From: an uncultured Eubacterium sp.
GTDB lineage: Bacteria > Bacillota > Clostridia > Lachnospirales > Lachnospiraceae
Assembly: GCA_934316925.1 (NCBI GenBank)
Contig: CAKREC010000008.1
Coordinates: 1-62,812 of the forward strand
DNA length: 62,812 nucleotides
Direction of reading: 5' to 3'
The position numbers and the translations under genes are program-made. This document shows, piece by piece, positions 41,492-49,038 of the stretch. The notes beneath the pieces are model-generated. The model saw only the letters and a program-made list of their open reading frames with translations. It did not search any database and had not been told where the DNA came from. Every line of letters starts with the position of its first letter. Position 1 is the stretch's first letter.

Positions 41492-43174
41492 TCAGCTTAT
41501 GTCGTGTGTTCGGTGAATATTCTGCTTTTCTTTTTTCCTGACATCCTGAAAATCAAACATTTCTTTTGCAATCACATTGCTGAGTGCCAGCAGACAGATC
41601 AGGTTTGGAATCGCCATAAGAGCGTTGGCAATATCGGAGAAGTCCCATACGATCTGTAGTGTGGTAGTAGCGCCAACATAGGCAACCAGCGAAAATACAA
41701 CGCGGTAGATCATGTTGTATTTGTGAGTTTTAAATAAATATTCAAATGCTTTTTCTCCGTGGTATTCCCAGCCTAGAATTGTGGAAAAGGCAAAGAGTGC
41801 AATGCCAATACATACAAGCCAGCTACCGGTTTTTCCCAGGGCGGAGGAGAATGCGGCGATCGTAAGAGCAGAACCGGTCAGCAGTGCGCGATACTCATAC
41901 TTGCCATCCGATGTAAACGTATACTGGTTGAGATCCTGATCTTCATAGATGCCATTTAGCTGTAATGTGGAGGCATCTTCCAAAGGAGTAAGGACAAGTT
42001 CAGAAGAATCATTGGCGACAAGATGAAACTGAGACGAAGCGTCTTCTGTTTTTTCATTGGATATCTGGTATGTGTCAGTATTATTGTTCTTTGTGTCATT
42101 CAGTGTAAGAATCGACGATTCTACCGTGTAAGTGCCTGTTGCACTTGCAGCGGACTCTACGGTACCGAGGACGCCCGAACTTGCGATACAAAGACCGGTG
42201 ATCGTACATACCACGATCGTGTCCCAGAATGTGCCGGTCATGTTGATATAGCCCTGCCGCACCGGATGGTCAGTTGTGGCAGCAGCAGCTGTGATCGCAG
42301 CCGATCCCATACCAGCTTCGTTTGAAAAGACGCCGCGGGCAACACCGTAACGCATAGCGTTCATCATCGCGGCCGTAATACTTCCACAAAGACCGCCGCC
42401 AACGGATCTTATGCTAAAGGCCATTTTAAAGATCATAGCAAGTCCGGCGGGAACCGCTTTAATATGGACAATGATCACGATCAGACCGGCAATGATATAA
42501 AAGATAGCCATGAGAGGAACTACGACTTGCGAAACTTTGGAGATTGATTTGATACCACCAACAATAATGACCAGTGCCAATAAGGTGATGATGATTCCCA
42601 GTACCCAGACCGGAACACCAAAAGTCGCGTGAATGGCAGAAGAAATGGAGTTTGCCTGTGTCAGATTGCCGATTCCAAAAGAAGCGATTACTGCGAACAG
42701 AGCAAAAGCAAATCCCAAAGCTGCACCGAATTTTTTATGCTTGAAACCACGTCGCATTGTATACATAGGTCCACCAGACATTTCGCCGGCTTCATTTACC
42801 TCGCGATACTTGATCGCCAGCATACATTCACTGAATTTTGAGGTAAGCCCAAAAAAAGCGGAAAGCCACATCCATACCAGAGCACCGGGGCCACCGGCAA
42901 CCATGGCAGTGGCAACACCAACGATATTTCCAGTACCGATCGTAGCAGCCAGAGCAGTTGTCAGCGCAGAAAAAGGAGAAATATCTCCGTCGCCCCGCTT
43001 TGTTGTGCGCGATTCTTTTTTGAAACAGCTTTTCAATGCGTATGGCAGATTCCGCCATCCTAAAAAATGTGTCCGAAAGGTAAGATATATACCGGTTCCA
43101 ACTAACAGGATCAACATGACCGGCCCCCAGACGATACTGTCGATGACCGATAAAAGATTTCCGATTTCTTTCAT
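41492..43174 (-). CDS. AGCS-family sodium:alanine/glycine symporter with an extra domain
   Basis: 560 residues, about 90 longer than usual. The AGCS signature is seen in PFSALTTALAATIGTGNIVGVATAMVAGGPGALVWMW and in GVFSNEAGMGSA. The family usually has 10-11 helices. Between the helix ending ITGLCIASSG and the next (LLTGSALTIAAF), residues about 337-430 form a polar beta-rich insert (TYTVESSILTLND...YTFTSDGKYEYRA) that should lie outside the cell. Substrate is alanine, glycine or serine by family; the divergent serS promoter shares its -35 box. AAAGGAGG precedes the ATG. Confidence 0.9.
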   Translation of the reverse strand: MKEIGNLLSVIDSIVWGPVMLILLVGTGIYLTFRTHFLGWRNLPYALKSCFKKESRTTKRGDGDISPFSALTTALAATIGTGNIVGVATAMVAGGPGALVWMWLSAFFGLTSKFSECMLAIKYREVNEAGEMSGGPMYTMRRGFKHKKFGAALGFAFALFAVIASFGIGNLTQANSISSAIHATFGVPVWVLGIIITLLALVIIVGGIKSISKVSQVVVPLMAIFYIIAGLIVIIVHIKAVPAGLAMIFKMAFSIRSVGGGLCGSITAAMMNAMRYGVARGVFSNEAGMGSAAITAAAATTDHPVRQGYINMTGTFWDTIVVCTITGLCIASSGVLGTVESAASATGTYTVESSILTLNDTKNNNTDTYQISNEKTEDASSQFHLVANDSSELVLTPLEDASTLQLNGIYEDQDLNQYTFTSDGKYEYRALLTGSALTIAAFSSALGKTGSWLVCIGIALFAFSTILGWEYHGEKAFEYLFKTHKYNMIYRVVFSLVAYVGATTTLQIVWDFSDIANALMAIPNLICLLALSNVIAKEMFDFQDVRKKEKQNIHRTHDIS

Positions 43175-43207
43175 AAAAAACCTCCTTTAATTTTGCAAAA
43201 CAAAAAA

Positions 43208-43228
43208 GGTGCCTCAAAATGAGACACC
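43208..43228 (-). terminator. Terminator-like hairpin in the AGCS leader
   Basis: On the minus strand GGTGTCTC and GAGGCACC pair around a 5-base loop and are followed by TTTTTTGTTTTG. It begins about eight bases after the predicted transcription start, ahead of the ribosome site, so it could attenuate the gene. Confidence 0.7.
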
Positions 43229-43242
43229 TTTGTCATGTGGAT

Positions 43243-43271
43243 AGGATAACAAATTGCCGGCTACTTGTCAA
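43243..43271 (-). promoter_or_regulatory. Promoter of the AGCS gene
   Basis: On the minus strand TTGACA (43266-43271), 17-base spacer, TATCCT (43243-43248). Five bases of the -35 box are shared with the -35 box of the divergent serS promoter. Confidence 0.75.
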
Positions 43272-43293
43272 ATAGTTAAAAGTAGTGTATAAT
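43265..43293 (+). promoter_or_regulatory. Promoter of serS
   Basis: TTGTCA (43265-43270), 17-base spacer, TATAAT (43288-43293). It faces away from the AGCS promoter and overlaps its -35 hexamer. Confidence 0.8.
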
Positions 43294-43354
43294 TTTTATG
43301 GTATTTTTCGGAATAATATAATACCAAGTACAGTTTATTTTATGGAGGAAGACC

Positions 43355-44635
43355 ATGTTAGATATCAAGTTTTTAAGAGAAAACCCGGACATTGTAAAAC
43401 AGAACATTAAAAATAAATTTCAGGATCGGAAATTACTGATGGTAGATGAAGTGATCGCCCTGGATATTGAACGCAGAGAGACACAGCAGAAAGCAGATGA
43501 TCTTCGTGCAGCAAGAAAGAAAAATTCCAAGATGATCGGTGCACTGATGGGTCAGGGCAAGAAGGAAGAGGCAGAGGCGATGAAGGCAGAAGTTGCCAAA
43601 TATGCCGATGAGCTGGCTGCTTTAGAGACAAGAGAGTCTGAGATCGCAGAGCAGATCAATGAGAGAATGATGGTGATTCCGAATATCATTGATCCTAGTG
43701 TTCCTATTGGAAAAGATGACAGCGAAAATGTTGAGATTGAGCGTTTTGGCGAGCCGGTTGTACCTGATTTTGAAGTACCTTATCATACCGAGATCATGGA
43801 GAAATTCAATGGTATCGATCTGGACGCTGCCAGAGACGTAGCAGGAAATGGGTTTTATTATCTGATGGGAGATATTGCAAGATTACATTCTGCCGTTATC
43901 TCTTATGCCAGAGACTTTATGATCGATCGTGGATTTACGTATTGTGTACCTCCATTTATGATCCGATCCAATGTTGTGACTGGCGTTATGTCTTTCGATG
44001 AGATGGATGCGATGATGTACAAGATCGAAGGCGAGGATCTTTACCTGATCGGTACAAGTGAACATTCCATGATCGGTAAATTTATTGATAAGATCTTACC
44101 GGAAGATACATTGCCACAGACGTTGACCAGTTATTCTCCATGTTTCCGTAAAGAAAAGGGAGCACATGGTATTGAAGAACGTGGTGTTTACCGCATTCAT
44201 CAGTTTGAGAAACAGGAGATGATCGTAGTTTGTAAACCGGAGGAAGGTAAAGAGTGGTTTGATAAATTATGGCAGAATACGGTAGATCTGTTCCGTTCTA
44301 TGGATATTCCGGTTCGTACACTGGAATGCTGCTCCGGTGATCTGGCTGATCTGAAAGTGAAATCGATCGATGTTGAGGCATGGTCCCCAAGACAGAAGAA
44401 GTACTTTGAGGTAGGAAGCTGCTCCAATCTGGGAGATGCACAGGCGCGACGTCTGAAGATCCGTGTTGTAGGAGAAGGCGGCAAGTATTTTGCACACACG
44501 TTGAACAACACTGTAGTGGCTCCTCCTCGTATGCTGATCGCATTTTTAGAGAATAATCTGAATGCAGATGGCTCTGTAAATATTCCAAAAGCATTGCAGC
44601 CATATATGGGTGGAAAAGAAAAAATTGAAGCATAA
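43355..44635 (+). CDS. serS: Seryl-tRNA synthetase
   Basis: 426 residues, class II synthetase charging tRNA(Ser) and tRNA(Sec). The N-terminal coiled-coil arm (residues about 30-105) is followed by motif 2 (SPCFRKEKGAHGIEERGVYRIHQFEKQEM) and motif 3 (NNTVVAPPRMLIAFLENN). GGAGG precedes the ATG. The leader is about 55 bases and has no T-box, unlike serS in many Firmicutes. The promoter is divergent from an AGCS transporter that may carry serine or alanine. Confidence 0.96.
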   Translation: MLDIKFLRENPDIVKQNIKNKFQDRKLLMVDEVIALDIERRETQQKADDLRAARKKNSKMIGALMGQGKKEEAEAMKAEVAKYADELAALETRESEIAEQINERMMVIPNIIDPSVPIGKDDSENVEIERFGEPVVPDFEVPYHTEIMEKFNGIDLDAARDVAGNGFYYLMGDIARLHSAVISYARDFMIDRGFTYCVPPFMIRSNVVTGVMSFDEMDAMMYKIEGEDLYLIGTSEHSMIGKFIDKILPEDTLPQTLTSYSPCFRKEKGAHGIEERGVYRIHQFEKQEMIVVCKPEEGKEWFDKLWQNTVDLFRSMDIPVRTLECCSGDLADLKVKSIDVEAWSPRQKKYFEVGSCSNLGDAQARRLKIRVVGEGGKYFAHTLNNTVVAPPRMLIAFLENNLNADGSVNIPKALQPYMGGKEKIEA

Positions 44636-44640
44636 ACATG

Positions 44641-44669
44641 TTGACACATACAATATATTGTAATATAAT
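44641..44669 (+). promoter_or_regulatory. Promoter overlapping the serS terminator
   Basis: TTGACA (44641-44646), 17-base spacer, TATAAT (44664-44669), a full consensus promoter starting six bases after the serS stop. Its -10 box and start site overlap the left arm of the terminator hairpin, so transcripts begun here would lack most of that arm. Confidence 0.75.
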
Positions 44670-44706
44670 CAGACCACACACAAGATATGGTGTGGTCTGA
44701 TTTTTT
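44667..44706. terminator. Terminator of serS
   Basis: AATCAGACCACAC (44667-44679) pairs with GTGTGGTCTGATT (44690-44702), followed by T residues to 44706. It should stop serS read-through but not messages begun at the embedded promoter. Confidence 0.88.
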
Positions 44707-44723
44707 ATATAGGGGGGATGCTT

Positions 44724-45581
44724 TTGAAAAAAGCAATTATTTTTATGCTGTTTGTCTGCCTTGTTTTCTCAAAAGGTGAGGTTGTCACAGCAAAGTATAT
44801 TGATGTGGGCAACGAAGTGGATCTGGTTCAGTCCGCCTCGGATCTGTTGAAGTATTTAGAGGTTTACAAGGATCGGGAGAGGATATTGTATCTGGAAGGT
44901 CTGATCGATCTGAAAGACGAGAAGTTGTTTTATATTCCAAAGGGGATTACATTATTCATCTCCAGAAGATGTGAGATGATCCTGCCGGATATTCCGTTTT
45001 GCCACGAAGGTGTGATCTATGTTGCCGGCCGTCTGGATCTTAGAAAGATGTCACGATTGGTGAGCGGGGATGGCACGATGGAGACAACAGGACTCGGAGG
45101 CAGGATCCTTTACAATCCATCGACACTGGTTACGCCTACGCCGGAACCAACGGCTACGCCATCGCCAACGGTGATACCGGAAGTGGATCAGGATCCGGTC
45201 CCCGAAAAAGAGACAGCGGCTTCACCGGAAGGTGAGACAGCAGAGGTTATTACGATCCGGAAGATGGATTCTCAGGCATCTTCCTATTATGTATCCAATC
45301 ATTCATTTCTGAAGACAATTCCCAAGATAAAAAAGATACAAAAGAAAAAGAGACATATCCGCATTACATGGAAGAAGATTACGAAAGCGTCCGGCTATGA
45401 ACTGCAGATACAGACCGGCAAAAAACGATCCCGGTTTTGTACAGGCAAAACATCCTATGCACGTTCCCTGCAGCGTTTAAAGACCAAAGAGATCCGTGTC
45501 CGGGTTCGTGCCTATAAGGGCAAAAAGAAGAGGACCTACACGAAGTGGTCCTCTTGGAAAAAGTACAAAGTGGTCTCTTGA
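44724..45581 (+). CDS. Secreted PT-linker, FnIII-like protein
   Basis: 285 residues. A signal peptide (KKAIIFMLFVCLVFSKGEVVTA) is followed by an N-terminal domain of about 110 residues with short beta-strands (ILYLEGLIDLKDEKLFYIPKGITLFI), which looks like the opening coils of a beta-helix. A Pro/Thr linker (TPTPEPTATPSPTVIPE) and a C-terminal FnIII-like domain (ITWKKITKASGYELQIQTG...IRVRVRAYKGKKKRTYTKWSSWKK) come next. The C-terminal part is closely similar in pattern to the protein at 3-782. TTG at 44724 is preferred because AGGGGGG lies six bases before it; the ATG at 44718 abuts that site. It probably stays at the cell surface or is released. Confidence 0.75.
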   Translation: MKKAIIFMLFVCLVFSKGEVVTAKYIDVGNEVDLVQSASDLLKYLEVYKDRERILYLEGLIDLKDEKLFYIPKGITLFISRRCEMILPDIPFCHEGVIYVAGRLDLRKMSRLVSGDGTMETTGLGGRILYNPSTLVTPTPEPTATPSPTVIPEVDQDPVPEKETAASPEGETAEVITIRKMDSQASSYYVSNHSFLKTIPKIKKIQKKKRHIRITWKKITKASGYELQIQTGKKRSRFCTGKTSYARSLQRLKTKEIRVRVRAYKGKKKRTYTKWSSWKKYKVVS

Positions 45582-45599
45582 TCGTTTTTTGATCAGAGT

Positions 45600-46874
45600 T
45601 TAGTTTTCATATTTCATATCTTTTAAAATATCACAGAAGTCGAAGGTTGCAAAATAATCTTGTGGTGTTTCTCCTCGGCGGATCATCTGCACACTTCCAT
45701 CCTCTTTCAGGAGAAGTTCTGGAGACTTCAGCTTTCCGTTGTAGTTATATCCCATAGCATATCCGTGTGCTCCGGTGTCGTGGATTACTAAATAATCTCC
45801 AATATCGATTTTAGGAAGCATACGGTCAACCGCAAATTTATCGTTGTTTTCACAAAGGGAACCGGTTACATCATATTTGTGATCGCATGGTTCATTTTCC
45901 TTACCAAGTACAGTGATATGGTGATAAGCACCATAGATAGCCGGACGCATCAGGTCAACCGCACAAGTGTTGAGTCCTACATATTCTTTATAGATATGTT
46001 TTTGGTGGATACACTGAGTTACCAACTGACCATAAGGTCCAAGCATGAAACGACCCAGTTCTGTGAAGATCGCAATATCGCCCATACCGGCTGGTACAAG
46101 GATCTCTTCGAATTTTTTGCGAACACCTTCGCCGATGATCTTAATGTTGTTTGGTTCTTTATCTGGTGTGTATGGGATACCAACACCGCCGGACAGATTG
46201 ATATACTTGATGTTTGCACCTGTTTTTTCTTTCAGCTCTACAGCAAGTTCAAACAGGATACCGGCTAAGGTAGGATAGTATTCATTACTTACGGTATTAC
46301 TTGCTAAGAAAGCGTGGATACCGAAGTTCTTAGCACCCAATTTCATCAGTTTTTTATAGCCATCGATCATCTGCTCTTTGGTAAATCCGTATTTGGAATC
46401 ACCAGGATTGTCCATGATATCGGTTCCCAATTCAAATGTTCCGCCTGGATTGTAACGACAGAAAATGGTTTCCGGGATACCAACGCCATCGGCAAGAAAG
46501 TCGATATGTGTATAATCATCCAGATTGATATATGCTCCGAGATCACTGGCTTTTTGATACTCTTTCAATGGAGTTACATTGGAAGAAAACATGATATCGT
46601 TGTTTTTAAATCCAAGTGCTTCTGAAAGCATAAGTTCTGTCAGGGAAGAACAGTCTACACCGCATCCTTCTTCCTGAAGAATTTTTAAAATAAATGGGTT
46701 TGGAGTTGCTTTTACTGCGAAATATTCACGATAGCCTTTGTTCCATGAAAAAGCGTCTTTTAATGCTCTGGCATTTTCACGGATTGCTTTTTCGTCATAA
46801 ATATGAAAAGGAGTAGGATATGTTTTTTCAATCTCTTTTACCTGCTCCAGACTAAGTATAGATTTCTTTGTCAT
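45600..46874 (-). CDS. lysA: Diaminopimelate decarboxylase
   Basis: 424 residues, PLP-dependent fold III decarboxylase making lysine from meso-DAP. The PLP lysine is in YFAVKATPNP, the Gly-rich phosphate loop in YINLSGGVGIPY, the substrate Cys region in VTGSLCENNDKF, and a Tyr lies near the C-terminus (GAHGYAMGYNYNGKL). This matches the lineage of longer LysA forms. The start at 46874 is preferred, since AGGAG lies before it; the frame could extend to 46907. It is convergent with the FnIII-like gene (18 bases between stops). Confidence 0.92.
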   Translation of the reverse strand: MTKKSILSLEQVKEIEKTYPTPFHIYDEKAIRENARALKDAFSWNKGYREYFAVKATPNPFILKILQEEGCGVDCSSLTELMLSEALGFKNNDIMFSSNVTPLKEYQKASDLGAYINLDDYTHIDFLADGVGIPETIFCRYNPGGTFELGTDIMDNPGDSKYGFTKEQMIDGYKKLMKLGAKNFGIHAFLASNTVSNEYYPTLAGILFELAVELKEKTGANIKYINLSGGVGIPYTPDKEPNNIKIIGEGVRKKFEEILVPAGMGDIAIFTELGRFMLGPYGQLVTQCIHQKHIYKEYVGLNTCAVDLMRPAIYGAYHHITVLGKENEPCDHKYDVTGSLCENNDKFAVDRMLPKIDIGDYLVIHDTGAHGYAMGYNYNGKLKSPELLLKEDGSVQMIRRGETPQDYFATFDFCDILKDMKYEN

Positions 46875-46924
46875 GATTTCTCCTATCCGCACACTTCTTT
46901 TGTGCAATACTTATTTTCTCCCTA

Positions 46925-46953
46925 AGTATAGAAGTTTTTGGGTTTACTGTCAA
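46925..46953 (-). promoter_or_regulatory. Promoter of lysA
   Basis: On the minus strand TTGACA (46948-46953), 17-base spacer, TATACT (46925-46930). No lysine riboswitch is visible in the short leader. Confidence 0.8.
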
Positions 46954-46965
46954 TTCAAAAATTTG

Positions 46966-46994
46966 TTGTGGCAAACAAGCGTTTGTGTTATACT
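46966..46994 (+). promoter_or_regulatory. Promoter of the topoisomerase genes with a LexA-box-like repeat
   Basis: TTGTGG (46966-46971), 17-base spacer, TATACT (46989-46994). The spacer contains CAAACAAGCGTTTG (46972-46985), an inverted repeat that fits the Firmicute LexA box CGAACRNRYGTTCG except for one symmetrical pair of changes. The promoter call is good; LexA control is tentative. Confidence 0.6.
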
Positions 46995-47055
46995 GTACCC
47001 ATTAGTTTTTTATAGTGTAGAAGAAATTGACGTTTTAGAATGTGAGGTTTAGGGA

Positions 47056-48987
47056 ATGAGCAGCAGTTACAGTGGTAGTGACATTATCATATTAGAAGGG
47101 CTGGAGGCCGTACGGAAAAGACCGGGTATGTATATAGGAAGTACTGGTACGCGTGGATTGCACCATATGATCTGGGAGATCCTGGACAACGGTATTGATG
47201 AGCATCTGGCTGGATTTTGTACAGAACTGCATCTGACTTTGCTGAAAGATGGTGGAGTTATGGTGGAAGATAACGGACGGGGAATCCCGGTGGATCTTCA
47301 TCCTACCAAAAAAATTCCGACTGCCCGTGTTGTATATACCATTTTGCATGCAGGTGGTAAGTTTAACAGCGATGTATATAAGGTGTCCGGTGGTCTGCAT
47401 GGAGTAGGTGCCTCGGTTGTAAATGCTCTTTCTAAGAAACTTACGGTTGAGATCCGCAGAGATGGACAGATATATCGGGATGAGTATGCAGATGGTGGAA
47501 AACCGGTAACAAAGCTGGAACAGGGAATGCTGCCGGTAGTTGGTAAGTGCGCCAAAGCCAATACTGGTACAAAAGTTATCTTTTATCCGGATGATACGAT
47601 CTTTGAAACTGTAGAGTTTAAACCGGAGACCATTCGGAAAAAACTCAAAGAGATTGCATATCTCAATAAAAATCTCAAGATTGTTTTCAAGGATGAACAT
47701 ACCGGAGAAGAGCAGACATATTTAGAAGAGTACGGTATTCAGAGTTATGTGAAATACATCAATCGTGATGCGGCTACACTGCACGATGACGTGATCTATG
47801 TAGAAGGTAAAAGTGGAGACATTGAAGTTGAAGTGGCATTTCAGTATACACAGAACTATTCGGAACAGATCAATGCTTACTGCAATCGTATCAATGTAGC
47901 AGATGGTGGTACGCTGGTGACCGGATTTAAGATGGCACTGACCCGTGTTATGAACCAGTATGCGAGAGAGCTGAATTTTCTTAAGAATAATGAGGATAAT
48001 TTTGATGGAAAGGACATTCGAAACGGTATTGTTGCGATTGTGTCGATCAAGCACCCGGATCCTCAGTTTGAAAGCCAGACCAAGAACAAACTGGGAAATA
48101 CGGATGCGAAGACAGCAGTCGATGAGGTGTTTAGTACAGAGGTTCAGCGTTACCTGGATAAAAATGTCGAGGTGCTTCGCCGGATCCTGGAAAATATCCA
48201 CAAGTCGTTTAAAGCGCGTACTGCCAGTGATAAGGCAAGAAAATCGGTGATGAAACAGCTTCTGGATGTTGATACCAAGAGCAAATTAGCAGCATGTTCC
48301 TCGAAGAAGGCAGAGGAATGTGAGATTTATATTGTAGAGGGAGATTCTGCCGGAGGCACTGTGAAAACAGCGAGAAACCGCCGTACACAGGCTGTGCTGC
48401 CACTGAGGGGAAAGATTTTAAATGTAGAAAAGGCACCACTGGAAAAGATCCTTGTTAATAATGAGATCAAAACCATGATCGCAGCGTTTGGATGCGGGAT
48501 CGGAGACGAATTTGATATCAAGAAACTGCGATATGACAAGATCATTATACTGACCGATGCGGATGTCGATGGAGCGCATATCAGTACGCTTTTGCTGACA
48601 TTTTTCTACCGGTTTATGCCGGAACTGATCTATCAGGGCAAGGTGTATCGGGGATTACCACCGTTATATCGTGTTTCTTATGAAGAATATAAGAATAAAA
48701 AACGCCAGAAGGTATCGGAATACTTGTTTAATGATTTTGAACTGGAGAAGTTCCGCAAGACAGGAAAGAAGATTTTGGAATTACAGCGTTATAAAGGTCT
48801 GGGCGAGATGGACGACAGCCAGTTGTGGGAGACGACCCTCGATCCGGACAGCCGGATCTTAGCGCGTGTTTCGATCAGTGATACGGTTGAAGCCGATGAA
48901 GTTACCGATATTCTTATGGGCAGCAATGTTCCACCAAGAAGACAGTTTATTATGGAAGAAGCAAAGTACGCCAATTTGGATATTTAA
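47056..48987 (+). CDS. parE: Type IIA topoisomerase B subunit (topoisomerase IV, ParE-like)
   Basis: 643 residues, ATPase and TOPRIM subunit. GHKL motifs are EILDNGIDEH, VEDNGRGIPV and GGLHGVGASVVNALS; the TOPRIM is YIVEGDSAGGTVKTARNRR.. and DADVDGAHI; the conserved end is QRYKGLGEMDDSQLWETTLDP. The usual SAKQGRDR segment is replaced by TVKTARNRR, so this is a divergent copy and probably not the main gyrase B, which normally sits near dnaA. The partner A subunit follows 51 bases later. Decatenation of daughter chromosomes is the expected role. Confidence 0.88.
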   Translation: MSSSYSGSDIIILEGLEAVRKRPGMYIGSTGTRGLHHMIWEILDNGIDEHLAGFCTELHLTLLKDGGVMVEDNGRGIPVDLHPTKKIPTARVVYTILHAGGKFNSDVYKVSGGLHGVGASVVNALSKKLTVEIRRDGQIYRDEYADGGKPVTKLEQGMLPVVGKCAKANTGTKVIFYPDDTIFETVEFKPETIRKKLKEIAYLNKNLKIVFKDEHTGEEQTYLEEYGIQSYVKYINRDAATLHDDVIYVEGKSGDIEVEVAFQYTQNYSEQINAYCNRINVADGGTLVTGFKMALTRVMNQYARELNFLKNNEDNFDGKDIRNGIVAIVSIKHPDPQFESQTKNKLGNTDAKTAVDEVFSTEVQRYLDKNVEVLRRILENIHKSFKARTASDKARKSVMKQLLDVDTKSKLAACSSKKAEECEIYIVEGDSAGGTVKTARNRRTQAVLPLRGKILNVEKAPLEKILVNNEIKTMIAAFGCGIGDEFDIKKLRYDKIIILTDADVDGAHISTLLLTFFYRFMPELIYQGKVYRGLPPLYRVSYEEYKNKKRQKVSEYLFNDFELEKFRKTGKKILELQRYKGLGEMDDSQLWETTLDPDSRILARVSISDTVEADEVTDILMGSNVPPRRQFIMEEAKYANLDI

Positions 48988-48989
48988 GG

Positions 48990-49016
48990 CGCTATATTGT
49001 AGTCTGAGATATAGCG
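48990..49016. repeat. Hairpin between the topoisomerase genes
   Basis: CGCTATAT (48990-48997) and ATATAGCG (49009-49016) pair perfectly. There is no T-run; it probably only shapes the intercistronic RNA. Confidence 0.4.
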
Positions 49017-49038
49017 GCATGGAAAAGTGAGGATTTAT

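Noticed and set aside
43294..43354. T-box before serS
   Set aside because: The leader is only about 55 bases long and has no T-box motif or terminator.
45575..45600. Terminator between the FnIII-like gene and lysA
   Set aside because: Only a short, imperfect TGATC/GATCA stem without a good T-run is present in the 18-base gap.
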